NCBI GenBank assembly: GCA_008828725.1
Contig: MEHQ01003109.1
Span: forward strand, 1-64,000
DNA from: Saccharina japonica
Lineage: Eukaryota; Sar; Phaeophyceae; Laminariales; Laminariaceae
Reading direction: 5' to 3'
DNA: 64,000 bases
Of this stretch, positions 35,165 through 46,245 are shown one piece after another. Position 1 is the first letter of the stretch. Every line of letters starts with the position of its first letter. The notes below the pieces were generated by a model, which worked only from the letters and a program-made list of their open reading frames with translations, ran no database searches and was not told where the DNA came from. The translations under genes were made by a program, and so were the position numbers.

Positions 35165-38100
35165 CTGTCCGTCGGCGTACGATAACAACAAATAATAACT
35201 GAATAAGGCGTTGATCTGACGCTGCTAAGTATACAAAAATAGCAGGTAGCTCTCCCGTCCGGTAACAACAAATAAGAAGTGAAAAAGGCATTTGATTGTA
35301 GTGATAGTATTAGTAACAAATAGCGGTCGGTATTTCGTCGCGAAGTAACAATAAATGCAAGCAAACGGTTGTTAGGCGCCTGTCCTCAGCTTGCGACGGG
35401 GACAGTCCAACTTTGCTTCGAACACGCCGCCCACTATTAATAGTAGGTCTATCCATATCGGAAAGAAAACTTGGCGGAAACAAATAAACGACAACAATTA
35501 GCACAAGGATATACACTATAATGCCGTTGAAAATAATACTTAGAATATACCGGTTTGTATTTTCGCTGATGTGTCCGTGGTAACAAAAAAACAAAATAAT
35601 AGATGTCGATTTGAATGGCAAGTGTAAACAAGTGGCTGTGGTATGGATCCATTCCGTATCGGCGTAGCAAATAAATCAAAATACGGTTCTTAGGCGCCTT
35701 GTCCTCTACGAAAAGGGCGGAGGAAGTCCGCGTACTGCGAACACCACCCGTTTATTGTGGTCTCCAACAGAGAGTCTTCGAGTGCCCGGTCTATCACGAC
35801 AGAAATTAAACAAAACAAAAAATACTACTTGTTAAAGGGTAACACTAAAGATTATGCAAACGGTATACCAGGCATAGACTAGCTTGCACGACACCGACTG
35901 ACCGACCGACCGACCGACCGACGACCGACCGGACCGACGGACCACTGACCCGACCAGTCGACCGACGCAACCGCCGACCAACGAATCCGACCGACCGACC
36001 GGTCTACTTTTCGTTATCAAGTACGACTGGCGGTGCATTGCCTGGTATCCACATTTATTTACAATGTACGTATGATCTCGTGTCTCGTATTTCGTGACCT
36101 CGAGCTTTCAGAAGTAAGTGTGTCTCCCTAGGGTGAGAACACAAAGGCACGGACACTGGAATGTGCTGGGTGCCTGTCGATGACGATGGCTAGTAAACAA
36201 CGGTTAATGAGAAGAACACAGACACTTACACACAGCGGTAACAGGTCCGTCTGTCACCACTAATTAATACCACCAATTACCACAACACCACCACCCACAC
36301 CACCACACCCACCACCTACGGTTGTCTGACCTGAGTCATTTCTTCCCAGGAAAGAAGCCCTTGATCTGCTCCGGGCAAATGCCTCAAGCCACGCTGCAGC
36401 TGGAGAGCGTACAGCCCCTGCTCGCCCAACATAGGCTGTGAAAATCGCGTGGTGTTCCACGGCCACCAACATTATACGGAAGCGGGGGGTGGGGGGGGCT
36501 TCACATTCACAAGTGTGATGGCCCAGTGGCGGGGGGGGTGTACTCATTCGTGCACGGCCGTAGTCGTATGACCATAGACCCTCGCATCCCTGACAATGCC
36601 GGGACGGAGCACGTTGGGTTTTCACCAACCAGGCAGACATTGCTTGCACCAAGCGCGAAGCCCGTGACGGTATTGGGCGAGTCGCATGTGGAGGGTGAGC
36701 TGCACCTGCTGACCTGTTGGGGGGGGGGGGTGTACTCATGCGTGCACGGCCGTAGTCGATATGACCATAGACCCTCGCATCCCTACAATGCCGGGACGGA
36801 GCGCTTGGGTTTTCACCAACCAGGCAGACATGCTTGAGAGGGGGGGTGGTGGGGGGTGTACTCATGTTGTGCACGGCCGTAGTCATATGACCATAGACCC
36901 TCGCATCCCTACAATGCCGGGACGGAGCGCGTTGGGTTTTCACCAACCAGGCAGACATTGCTTGCACCAAGCGCGAACGCCGTGAGGTATTGGGCGAGTC
37001 GCATGGAGGGTGGCTGCATCCTGCTAAGAACCGCCTCTGAGGCGGACTTGCATATGGACGACAGCTCCAATGAGTTAATTTAATTTCTGGTGTGGCCACT
37101 TCCTGAGACAGCAATGGGTTTTAAGAGGGGGGGGGGGGGTGTACTCATGTTGTGCACGGCCGTAGTCATATGACCATAGACCCTCGCATCCCTACAATGC
37201 CGGGACGGAGCGCGTTGGGTTTTCACCAACCAGGCAGACATTGCTTGCACCAAGCGCGAAACGCCATGAGGTATTGGGCGAGTCGCATGGAGGGTGAGCT
37301 GCATCCTGCTAAGAACCGCCTCTGAGGCGGACTTGCATATGGACGACAGCTTCAATGAGTTAATTTAATTTCTGGTGTGGCCACTTCCGGAGACAGCAAT
37401 GGGTTTTACTATGTAACTGCCTCGCGTACGCCTTACCATTTTAACACTACGTGATACGACCATTCCCCTTGTGCGGAACAAAGGTTCTCCACCCCGCACA
37501 AATGATCTACTCGACCGCCAGCTTTGGTGACCGCCAAAAAATAAAATAAAAAAAAACGGCACCCTGGTTGTCTAGCTCACGCAGCGAGTGGCGTGTTTTA
37601 CAGCGTCGTTGCCAACCGACGCCAACCCACCGGGGGGGGGGGGGTTAATGTTGATAACATTGATTTTGTCATAAAAGTGCGCGTGCATGCATGATGAATG
37701 TGCACCAAAACGACCCGAATCGAAGCCGTTGTCAACAAACGTGTTGTTTGTGGTACACGGTTGCTCGATACTGGTGTCCGGATATCTGAGGGTTTCATTC
37801 TGGTCTACGGAGATTGGGGTTCTATAATGTGTGGCGAGGCATTGTGATCTGAGATGATACTTGGATGCCTCAGCTTGGATGCTGCTCCCTACGGGGGCAG
37901 TCGATGATGACCACAAGATACGACCGGTGGTGTATACAAACATGTATACCCTCTGGCTGGGAATATATTACCGGTTTGTTGGTGTTAAACGTCAGAGTCC
38001 ACACGCGTATGATATCCATGCCGTTGGCCAGAGAGGTACAGTTTGCATAGGATACATGAGCGATGCCATGTGCGGTAGGGGGCATACTGTTGTATATAGA

Positions 38101-41100
38101 GTCTCTCAATTTCCCCCCTCCAGGAGCTCTACACGAACTCACCCAAACCCCGAAAATTCAGGGGAAAATATATATCGTGCCCCACTTGACGGAAACCCCC
38201 AATACCGAGGCGTATCACAAAATAACCGCACCTCACCCTTTTGGGATCAGTTCGAGTCGACATATTCAAGCGCCCCCGAGGTGCGTAGCAGCAGCCCGCT
38301 CTGCTGTTGCACCGTAAGCAACGACGGGTTCAATTGCCACACGCGGCACGCGTATTTGTTTTATGCGGGAGATGTGATGGGCCTTACTTAACCTCTTAAG
38401 AACTGGTCCCACGAATTTGGGAGACAATCTACTTGGAATTAGTGTGGGACATTTTCTTCGGTTCTGGATGGGTTAATCTTCATTTTTCCCGGTCTGCCGG
38501 AGGATATATATAAAAAAACAAGAAAACAAAGGTACCGCCTCATTGTCACTACGTACGGTATAATGCCTTCAAGTCCGGTCGCCCAGCTAGGGTCACTCTG
38601 AGACGACTTGTGTTGCTGACCCCCGAGGACGTGAAAACGCGGCACAACCGACCTCGGTCTGTCTCCACACCAAAGCCTGGGACTCATCCCACGGTAGGGA
38701 CGCAGCAGAATTTTCTGAGCTCCTCACATGAGGAGCTCAACATCTCACCCGAAACATGACTTCGGAAATATTCGCTCGCTCAACCCGACCAACACTTCGA
38801 ATGCGGTAGTCCAAAAACAAACATTACCAGTAAAATTATAATAATAGTATCCGGTGGTTACTCACGTCAGGAGCTCAACCGGTCCAAAAATATTGAGCCA
38901 AAACGTGGTACCCCTGCCGTGGGATTGCTCCTGTGGACGAGGAGAGGACACAGGTTACGGTAGAGAGGTACACCATGTTTTTGCCTCATAAAGGTGGTCA
39001 CTTAAGGAGCGTCATACCTCACCCGAAAGCATGTTTTTGGAGGAAAATAAAAGTGCTGCCGGATGAAAAATCTCATGACCGAAGGAAGTATACCCTGAAA
39101 CATTATTCGTCACAAAAACGGAAGTCCGACGAATTTGGGTTAAGAAGGAGCCCGACCGTTCAGAAAACGATTCAGCCAAAAAGTGTTTACTTCTACCGTA
39201 GTACACGTCAGAGATCAAGCGGATCCGGGACTACCGTCCCACATTCGGCTTCTCGGCCGGGATCTCGATTTTGCGATCAATCTTTTTGTTTTGTTTAAAG
39301 AGAGAGTTGGTTCTAACCCTCGACATCATCCTCGATTTGTTTGTCTCGTACTATATAGTATTACAACACTCAGCTAGCAAAGATGAGCTTCGACGAAATC
39401 CTCGAGCTCGCAGCTGTTGTTTTTTTTTAATTTTTTAATATAAACTGCCCCACATTTATTTGGTGTCTTGTCTGGGATCTCGATTTTGGGAGCGACGCCT
39501 GCTTATTTCGAGAGTTTGTTTTTTCAACAACACCCGCCCCATCCCAACAAATCATCGATTCGTCGCGTCTACCCCAATCATGGACGACGAGGAATCCCCC
39601 CCCCCCTGGAATCCCCAGCGAAAGGGATTGCAAATGTACTGGACGATTCCAAAGTTGAGGAATCCCGTGGATCAGATTGTTTCGTGCCTAGAAGCACTTC
39701 GTCTACCGCTTGTGGCACCTTTTCGATACGCCCGACGACTATATTACCGAAGAACGCCCCTAAGTCCGTTGGGTTCTCCAGTCCTTGTGTCCACACAGCT
39801 CTTTTTTTTTTTCTTGATCTCTTTCCATCCCATTTATTGTCTTCGCCCCTCTCTCACGCTCTCTCCTAGCCATACAACATAGCTCTGCAAGCAGCTGGCC
39901 GAGATCACCAAGGAATATAGAAGAAAACGTACACAGGAACCCCCACTATATCAAACACAAAAAATTGCTAAAAAATATGCGTACGATGGGACGGGGGCAG
40001 GGATTGCTGGGAAGTACTGAAAAGCATTCTTACGCAGAGGCGGTGGGGGTACTCAGGTCATGTATGGCCGTCGTAGTCGTATGGGGTATATATAGTGAGT
40101 CGCTGCAAGAAATATTTAAGAAAATAAGGTATTAGGGAGGTATTTTCAAGTCCTGTATGATACAAGTACATACTTATTTAATGTAACAGGTACGATACCT
40201 GGTCCGTTTGGGGCCAAAACCAGGTACATACTAAAATGGCCAAAAACAGGTATACCTGGTCCGTTGGGGCCAAAAACAGGTACATCCTAAACTCAAGTAA
40301 AAAATACGCCCCGTGAACCTGCCGTTCCTTGCAACGCAAGGGAGTTGTTTTTGCACTCGAATGGCGAGCGTTAGCCCCCTCTTCTTACCAGTTTTTTTGT
40401 GGTACTGATATTACTGTAACGGTATACCAGGTATACTAGGCATATCTCGCTTTTTTTTCTCTTTCTCTTTTGTTTCGTTTTGTTTCGTTTTGTTTCGTTT
40501 TGTTTTGCTCTCTTTCACGCATCTGGACTGCTAGCAGGGTAGATCGTGCCTGTCGTATATGGCCAGTGTCTGCTCTGCTTCCTGCATTGAAAACACAGTG
40601 TCGATCTGTCGTGGTTTTGTGGCCACAGACTCTAGAACAACTGGTATCTCCCTAGGATGGAGACTCGTCACGGGGACTGGGTGTGCTGGGTGTCGACGAG
40701 TAGAAATAAAGGTTTAATGTGAAGAACACGAACGCATACTTGGGTAGGGTGTTTATTTGGGTGTGTATGCTTTTGCATATCTGGTACGCACGTCCCGAGT
40801 ATAAAGGTAAGTGAGTGTTTTTAGTTGTGAACTGTGATTGAAACTATTAATAGTATGCGAGGGGCACGAGTGAGTATCTGGAATCCAGTCCACAATCAGT
40901 AACTGCTGTTGTGTCGAGGGGCTTTTGTCAAATAATACCATCGTCAGACAGGTACCGTATTACGTAGTAGGTGGAAGATACCTCGTACTACTCGTAATAC
41001 TGCTGTATGTTTGGTCTTTGCACATGCATGGTCCACCTCCGCGACCAAACCAGGAGAGCCATCCCCTAAGCTCTCGAAATAAACCGGGAGCTCATGATAG

Positions 41101-44100
41101 GCGGAGTCTACCTCCTCAGCGTCGGCGATGACAATGTTCCCGCGAGCACGCCTAGCGGTCCGAACGGGAACAAGAAGAACACCAGTCGCCTGATCCAGAG
41201 TCTTCTTCAGCGCCTTGAAACCTACCTGGTATGTCGGGGTTGGCGCTCACCGTGCTGGCGACAAGAGACTCGATGCCGCATACCCGCGTCCGCGCGTCCC
41301 CGCTCGAACAATTGGTGTCATCAAAATTGGCGTAGGTTACGTGCCACGCACCAAGGCACGACTATGTCGCACACACCTCCGCGAGGCAGCCGGGCATTAC
41401 CACCTCGGGGGGCCTCGACACGAACATGCGGAGCATCACCGGGCTTTGGCGCGGGCACTGGAGCTGCGCCGGAGCAGAAGTATCTATTCTGCCGGCCGCC
41501 GCCGTTGCCCGCCTTGAGCCCGCGGCCGTCCTTTAGGAACCGCTTCGCGGCGGCCGCACGAAGCTCCGGCGTCGAACGACAGGCCGAGCCCACCTTGATT
41601 TCAGCACTGCCGTCGGTGGCGATGGTGCTGCTACTGCTGTAGTTCTTATCCACATATACCTCGTGCTATCTTGGCGGAGGTGTGCAGGCAGATACGTGTG
41701 TCGCTCGAGTGGCGTGGTGCGAGGTGCGAAGGGAGGAGGGGGTCTGTCCCGTACGTCGGCATTTGTATATAGGGGGCATAGGGTGGAACCATGAAGGGCT
41801 CTGATTGGCTAAAATACGACAAAAAAAAACAGTTGAAAGTCAAGCAGAGTAGACAAACGCGGGTGTACCTGGGTTTTAATGAGGCAAACACAGGTACAAT
41901 TCGTTTTGAACCAGTGGAAGGGCTCGTCGGGTGCGTTTTTAACTTGATTCCAAGGTCGTATGTACCTGTTTTTGGCCCCGAACGGACCAGGTATACCTGG
42001 TTTTGGCGGCTTCCCTAAAAACGACATATCAGCGGTGAGACCAAACACTTCCTCGACACTCCTCCTCCTGTTTGCAAGCCGTTTGTGATACTTCGATCGC
42101 GCGTACTATGGTTGTGTGTAACTAAAAGAAGAAGAAAAGGGTTCGTTGTGTTGTACCAGTACGCTCTATATATATATACGATAAATTAACTATTTTCGTG
42201 ATTCGTAATTCGGGGACACAATTAAGGCCACTCCCTGCGAAAAAAAAAACGAAAAAAAAGAAAACAAGGATTGGTTGTGTTGTATAATAAGTAAACGCAA
42301 ATTGTACATGTGTACCTGTGCCCTCCGTATCCGCTCGGCCGTGAGGCGAGGTAGTCCTTCGCGAATTCGCTCGGGGACGTCTTGACATCCACGTTGGCTT
42401 TGGCCAGCTCCGCCTCCTCTGCGTCGACGACTTGCTCGAAGGTCATGCTCGGCCAGTCTCCTCCGCCTTTAAAAAACAAAAAGGCCATCGCCACCGCCGT
42501 GGGTAAAAGCGCAAAAAAAAAAAAACACAACAAAAATAAGCCAAGAACCAGAAAATCTTCGTAGAAGAAAATAATAAGAACAAGAACAAAATAGGTCATG
42601 CGCTCGTTCATCCTTCTCCCCCAGACACCAAGCATAAGAACAAGACCAAAAATGAGGATATTATTAATTTTATGGAGAAGGAGGAGAAGGAGAAGGATCA
42701 GGAGAAGCAAAAACTATCCAACGGGCGGGATCGATCTCTCTCGAGCGAGGTGTAAGCGTTGACAGCGGCGGGTAGAAAACACGTTGTGCCTCAAAACGGA
42801 CGGCATATCCCGCTCAGGGGAGCCCCCCCCCATCCCCCCGCCGCCCTCCCTTGTACTCCCTACCCCATGCCCGCATGTTCCTACGTGTCCCCTCGAAACG
42901 CCTTCTCCGTAGTCCTCTCCCCCCTCCCTCCCGCCCTCCCTCCCCTCCCTACCCCTGTAGAAACCCACCCTCAGGTTTGACGACAAACTAGTTAAAATAA
43001 GCGTTCCAACTGGTAACCGAGTTAAAAGCTTTTCAGACAGCCTCTCCCTGGATACCCCCCATCCCCCCTTCCCCCTCCCGCCCTTCGTGTCAAATCCCAT
43101 ACACACCCCACCTCTGAATTCAAGCTGCGCCGGAGTGCCGTTGGGGTCCAAGGTCATATGATAATGCGAGTACGCCCGTTTGACGGGGTCTCTCAGCATC
43201 ACCAGGAGGCGTGTTTGACCCGCCACTTCCTTCAGCCGGGGGATCACCAGATCCCTGAAAGGCCACAGCAAAGCGGGGCGGGGGGAGGGGAGGAAAGAGT
43301 GACCGTGGGTGATAGGGGGGGGGGGTCAGATGATAGTTAACGATTCAGCTGAGGAAAGAACAGAGCCCTCCTAAGACCACATGAACAACAAATGGGGGGA
43401 GAGAAAAGCGGACAGGGGGGTGGTAAACCGGTCAGATGAGAGTCCGAATATTCAGTCAGGGGATCACCAAGTTGCTGGAAGAAGGCCGCAGAAAAGTGAG
43501 GGGGGGAGGGGGGGGCGTGGGGGGTTGAGAGAAAGGGGACCGGGTGTGGAATGGGGGGGTTCAGAATGAGAGGTGAGAAAGACGAGGGGCAACCTTTAGC
43601 CAGCGGGGATCACTATTTTCCTGAAAGGCAGCAACAAAGCAAGCGAAGAACCCACTAAGGACTGGGTGGTGGAAGGGAATAGGGGAGAGGGAGGCGGGGG
43701 GGGGGATGTGGGAGAGGAGGGGGGGTGCGGCAGGCAGGGAAAGGGTGGAGAGGGGGAGGGGTGGGTGGGCAAGGAGGGAGGAGGGGGGTAGAAGTGAAGG
43801 TTAGTGGATTGTGGGGCAGGGGTGGCGGAGGGGCGGTGGGGGATGCGGGGACGGAGGGAGAGGGGGCGGCGGGGGACGGGCGTAGGGTTCGTTTCTGGGA
43901 CGTTTTGTGCAGGAATGACCATGGTATGCATGTGGGAAGATCCCGCAACCTGTGTTAAGTTGTTTTTCCCGCAGCTGCGGCTATGGCAGCATCCGTCGTG
44001 GCGGCGCAGTACAGCGGGAAAACGAATAAAATAAGTAGACGACAAAATACACATTCGGTTCGGCTGCAGCTCGGTCGGATTCGATGTCCGAGCCTATCAA

Positions 44101-44285
44101 TAGGCAAAGGTAGGTGAAAGACCCCGTGCCCGTCAACCATATATATTCATACATAAGATTCCTAGAAAATGTTTGTGACGCCTCTAAGAATATGTCGTAC
44201 CCGCGGAGAATGTAGGAAGGCGACGACTCTCCTGTAACGATGGAGGGGTCTCGCTCCAGGTGCTCCCGGTCGAAAAATGTCATGT
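34931..44285 (-). CDS. PAPS-dependent sulfotransferase, multi-exon gene
   Basis: Five minus-strand exons (A 44285-44201, B 43254-43112, C 42466-42316, D 36435-36331, E 35164-34931) read as a type-1 sulfotransferase. Exon A carries TGESSPSYI; exon B the 3'-phosphate-binding RDPVKRAYSHY; exon D the GLYALQL region; exon E the C-terminal VVFEHVGLPP, YPPMD and FYAPYDDALKQLLGRE signature, then TAA. Such enzymes move sulfate from PAPS to sugars or other acceptors, usually in the Golgi lumen; the acceptor cannot be told. A-B-C and D-E join in phase with GT..AG introns. C to D does not (C ends in phase 2, D begins in phase 0), so a small exon is missing between them or the gene is damaged. The N-terminal exon(s) with the 5'-PSB loop and any signal anchor lie above 44285 and were not found. 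Confidence 0.85.
35369..35790 (-). pseudogene. Two intronic echoes of sulfotransferase exon E
   Basis: Copy 2 (35448-35369) and copy 3 (35790-35686) each start at an AG|ACC acceptor like exon E, and each ends in an AGGCGCCTAA(C/G)AAC counterpart of AAGGCGCCCAAGAAC. Copy 3 retains a readable GACTCTCTGTTGGAGAC match to the KDSLQET codons. Copy 2 keeps GLSPSQAED in one frame where exon E has GLPPSQVAD. Surrounding GTAACAACAAATAA-like sequence is repeated too, with a spacing of about 300 bp. Neither keeps the C-terminal half, so they look like tandem duplications of an acceptor-plus-exon-start segment. Confidence 0.65.
35880..36000. repeat. Imperfect (GACC)n tract
   Basis: GACC/GACG units with frequent interruptions over about 120 bp, inside the last sulfotransferase intron. 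Confidence 0.85.
36331..36435 (-). CDS. Sulfotransferase exon D
   Basis: The acceptor TTTTCACAG| is at 36435 and the donor CTCAG|GTCAGA at 36331. The exon has 35 codons, reading GEQGLYALQLQRGLRHLPGA and LLSWEEMTQ. In the family this segment (LYA..QL..WL..FP...ILVL..E.M) precedes the C-terminal part. It joins exon E in phase 0. The usual aromatic residue after QLQR is Gly here. Confidence 0.7.
36527..37632 (+). repeat. Cluster of four G-run elements in an intron
   Basis: Copies start at G runs near 36527, 36719, 36841 and 37127. The first three are partial (about 185, 115 and 280 bp) and the fourth is nearly complete, running to CCGACGCCAACCCACC at 37632. They match the copies at 13.3-14.4 kb. 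All lie on the strand opposite to the host sulfotransferase gene. Confidence 0.85.
38388..38476. mobile_element. Diverged relative of the TTAA-flanked MITE
   Basis: It runs from TTAA (38388-38391) to TTAA (38473-38476). The core ACTTGGAATTAGTGTGGGAC corresponds to the loop of the 821-917 element, and the arms are only partly complementary. Confidence 0.55.
39365..39440 (+). repeat. Dispersed repeat encoding MSFDEIL-like peptide, copy 1
   Basis: A segment with ACTCAGCTAGCAAAGATGAG is shared with 54316-54380. It continues through CTTCGACGAAATCCTC in both. Both copies read LAKMSFDEIL then a hydrophobic stretch. Confidence 0.6.
40239..42007. mobile_element. Candidate element with AGGTATACCT-containing inverted ends
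   Basis: The left end (40239-40320) and right end (41935-42007) are inverted copies. They share CAGGTATACCTGGTCCGTT, then GGGGCCAAAAACAGGTACAT, then TCAAGT and AAAAA-ACGC stretches, about 75 bp in total with small gaps. A further partial copy of the left end lies at 40190-40230. No target duplication was found. The interior holds a frame at 41094-41642 with no known domain. Confidence 0.55.
42316..42466 (-). CDS. Sulfotransferase exon C
   Basis: The acceptor TTTAAAG|GCGG is at 42466 and the donor CACAG|GTACAC at 42316 (151 nt). It reads GGGDWPSMTFEQVVDAEEAE, then FAKDYLASRPSGYGGH, the variable insert region after the RDP..RAYSHY motif. It joins exon B in phase (AGA G|GC) and leaves phase 2. 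Confidence 0.8.
43112..43254 (-). CDS. Sulfotransferase exon B with PAPS 3'-phosphate loop
   Basis: The acceptor CTTTCAG|GGATC is at 43254 and the donor CAGAG|GTGGGG at 43112 (143 nt). It reads DLVIPRLKEVAGQTRLLVML, then RDPVKRAYSHYHM and NGTPAQLEFRG. Arg and Ser of RDPVKRAYSHY are the classical 3'-phosphate ligands. The junction with exon A (CTC CGC GG|G GAT) restores LRGDLVIP exactly. Confidence 0.9.
43455..43640 (-). pseudogene. Two intronic echoes of the exon B acceptor
   Basis: Acceptor-like sites at 43474 (TTCCAG|CAACTTGGTGATCCCC) and 43620 (TTTCAG|GAAAATAGTGATCCCC) copy the start of exon B. Spliced to exon A, both keep the phase and would encode LRGNLVIP-stop and LRGKIVIPAG-stop. Flanking CAGCAAAGC/GGCCGCAG words are repeated too, so these are tandem duplicates (spacing 220 and 146 bp). 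Confidence 0.6.
44201..44285 (-). CDS. Sulfotransferase exon A (first one recognised)
   Basis: The donor CGCGG|GTACGA is at 44201. A possible acceptor TTTCCAG|ACATG is at 44285, but the frame stays open upstream to about 44312, so the start is uncertain. It reads DMTFFDREHLERDPSIVTGE, then SSPSYILRG. The TGESSPSY motif and its position before the RDP loop are diagnostic of the family. Confidence 0.8.
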
Positions 44286-44289
44286 CTGG

Positions 44290-45730
44290 AAATTTTCGGC
44301 GCACATAAGGACGGAAGATAAACGGAGGAAGTGGGGGAGGGGGGGAAAGGGAGGGGGGAGGGGGTGAGTGGAAGGGAGGGAGGGCGTACAGAGGGTGGCA
44401 GAGAAGGGTGGGGAGACAAAAAAACGAAAGAGGAATGCAAACAGACGAAGAAAACAAAAAACAGAAGCGGGGGGGGAGAGAGAGGCAGAACAGGGAGGGG
44501 CGGAGGGTGGGAGATACACACAAGGTCAACGAGCGAAGGCCAACGGAGTAAACCTTGAAGCGGTTAAGGAGGATCGGTTGAGACCCCCGCACGTCCAGAG
44601 CGTCTGTTTCGCGCACCACAGGGGACGCCACTATAGCCCCTTTCTGCCCGCATCTCCGTGTTTGACGACAAAACCGTTTTTAGCCTTTTTAGTACTGCAC
44701 TGCATATAAACCTAAATAGTACTCTAATTCCAAGTGTTTTGTTCCCACAACGGGAGGGTAGTCCTAAATAGAGCGCAATGTAACAATTTTTGGCAGCAGA
44801 AAAAAAGGGTCAATTCAACACCAAGGCTGCGAGTTACCCGGTGTTCACGATGGGTTGCTAGTTGGGTGCGGCGAAAGGAGCCAACTACCTGTCGTTTTTG
44901 TTTCGTGTTTTTTCTATCAAGAACCAAACAACATAATCCGAGCCACAAAAAAACGCAGAATTCATCAAATTGCCGCACGCAACCAACTGTAATAACCTAC
45001 GAGTATAGCCAACTAATCATAACTAGTCGGCAACTTATTGTCAGCCTGGCTCCCGTTCGGGGAGACACAAATATGTCGCAATCGCCGTGGAACAAAAGCA
45101 GTTGCTGTTACACGCAGCACACATCTCAAAACTCTGGGCACAAAACAAATCCACTAGCCGCCGCGGCTGCTGCTGCTGCTGCCGCTGCTGCTCTGCAACT
45201 GCATTTGTCGGGCTCGGGTATCACTTCGGAAAAAGCGTGCTACCCTATGTGATCGCCGGCTTTGATAGTAACACCAACACCAACAACCCCATTCAACACC
45301 CCAACACCACACGCACACACCACCAACACCCAACATCACAACACTCTAGCCGTGAATATAGCCCCCCTTAGTACTCTGCACTGAATATCAAACGTACCTT
45401 ATATTCACGTCCAGCGTGGTATATTGTTGTAGGGGGGGGGGGGGAGGGTACAACTCTGGTCGTTTTTGTTGTTTGTTGGGCAGCAACGCGGACAACACAA
45501 AAAAAAGGGGGTATGGAGCGATACTTCCGAGGGGGTATGGAGTGAATTGACACACGACACGCAATGAGACGTGGAAGCGTGGAGGGCGTAAGCTTTATTT
45601 TTACCCATCCGCCGGAGGATAAAAACAAAAATAAACAACAACAACAACAACAAGCATACTATATTATATCTGAACGTGTTGTGCCGCGACGAAGCTTTGT
45701 CCCGACATATATAATAAGGGTCTTTGGATA
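44290..45730. other. No exon recognised; GA/CT-rich and GCT-repeat sequence
   Basis: G/A-rich tract at 44320-44520. The minus strand at 44565-44631 has an exon-like reading (VVRETDALDVRGSQPILLNR) ending at FK|GTTTAC, but it does not join exon A in phase. A diverged half of the TTAA-type MITE lies at 44720-44772. A GCT/GCC repeat lies at 45166-45194. Confidence 0.4.
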
Positions 45731-45731
45731 T

Positions 45732-45972
45732 TTAATGTTTAATCCGAACGGCGCTTGTATTTGGGGACAGAGTGGCGGTGGCGTACCACAGGTGCATGCT
45801 ACGATCCCTAATGTGCTCTACCCCCGCGTCATCGTGCCGATCGCATCTCTCACAGAAGTCTCGCTGCTGCTGCACGGTCTTCAGGTGTGGCTGCCACGCC
45901 CAGTCAAAGAAGTGCGTCTTGTGCGTCCCCGCCTCTATCACGAGGGAGGTGGTTGATGTCTCAGGCACCTCG
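45732..45972 (-). CDS. Probable exon, HFFDW / CERC-type, function unknown
   Basis: A minus-strand frame reads AGTHKTHFFDWAWQPHLKTV, then RDFCERCDRHDDAGVEHIRD and RSMHLWYATATLS, stopping at 45732. The density of His, Cys, Trp and Asp suggests real, possibly metal-binding, sequence. Two acceptors are possible, ACAAG| at 45972 or GATAG| at 45934. The second joins in phase with the exon at 48126-48246. Its 3' boundary is uncertain (stop, or a donor near GTGGTACG). I recognise no named family. Confidence 0.5.
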
Positions 45973-46245
45973 CTTGTAGAGCAACGTCGTGCCTACAAAC
46001 ATAATGCGGGCAACGCGGTCTGTACGTGCATATTCGCGTCATGAACGCTCATGCACATACGGCGCTATCGCCGGCCTCACTCAACCACTATTTAAGCCTT
46101 CGCCAATCAATCGCGTGCTCTATCTGCTCCGGACTCGCTTGCACCCGTGTGTCTGCGCAATAACGGAACGAATAATGGGCATCCGCAGAGCAGAGAATAA
46201 CGAGCCGCACCACGTCCGGATGTTCCCTCTCCTGTCTCCTGTCTA

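Larger units (their letters stand above)
37633..40190. other. Intron sequence, no exon recognised
   Basis: A 176-codon plus-strand frame at 37861-38391 and overlapping minus frames show no recognisable domain. An exon-like plus-strand reading (GIANVLDDSKVEESRGSDCF) occurs at 39620-39690 in a frame open from 39468 to 39869. A hairpin GAGCTCCTCACATGAGGAGCTC lies at 38717-38738. Confidence 0.35.

Noticed and set aside
36260..37114. 284-codon minus-strand frame
   Set aside because: It runs through several copies of the G-run repeat and overlaps sulfotransferase exon D in another frame; same-strand repeat artefact.
37861..38391. 176-codon frame as a gene inside the sulfotransferase intron
   Set aside because: No recognisable motif, and an equally open minus-strand frame overlaps it. 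Left as unassigned intron sequence.
43981..44631. Upstream sulfotransferase exon at 44565-44631
   Set aside because: The peptide looks plausible and has a donor, but it does not join exon A in phase and lacks the 5'-PSB motif.
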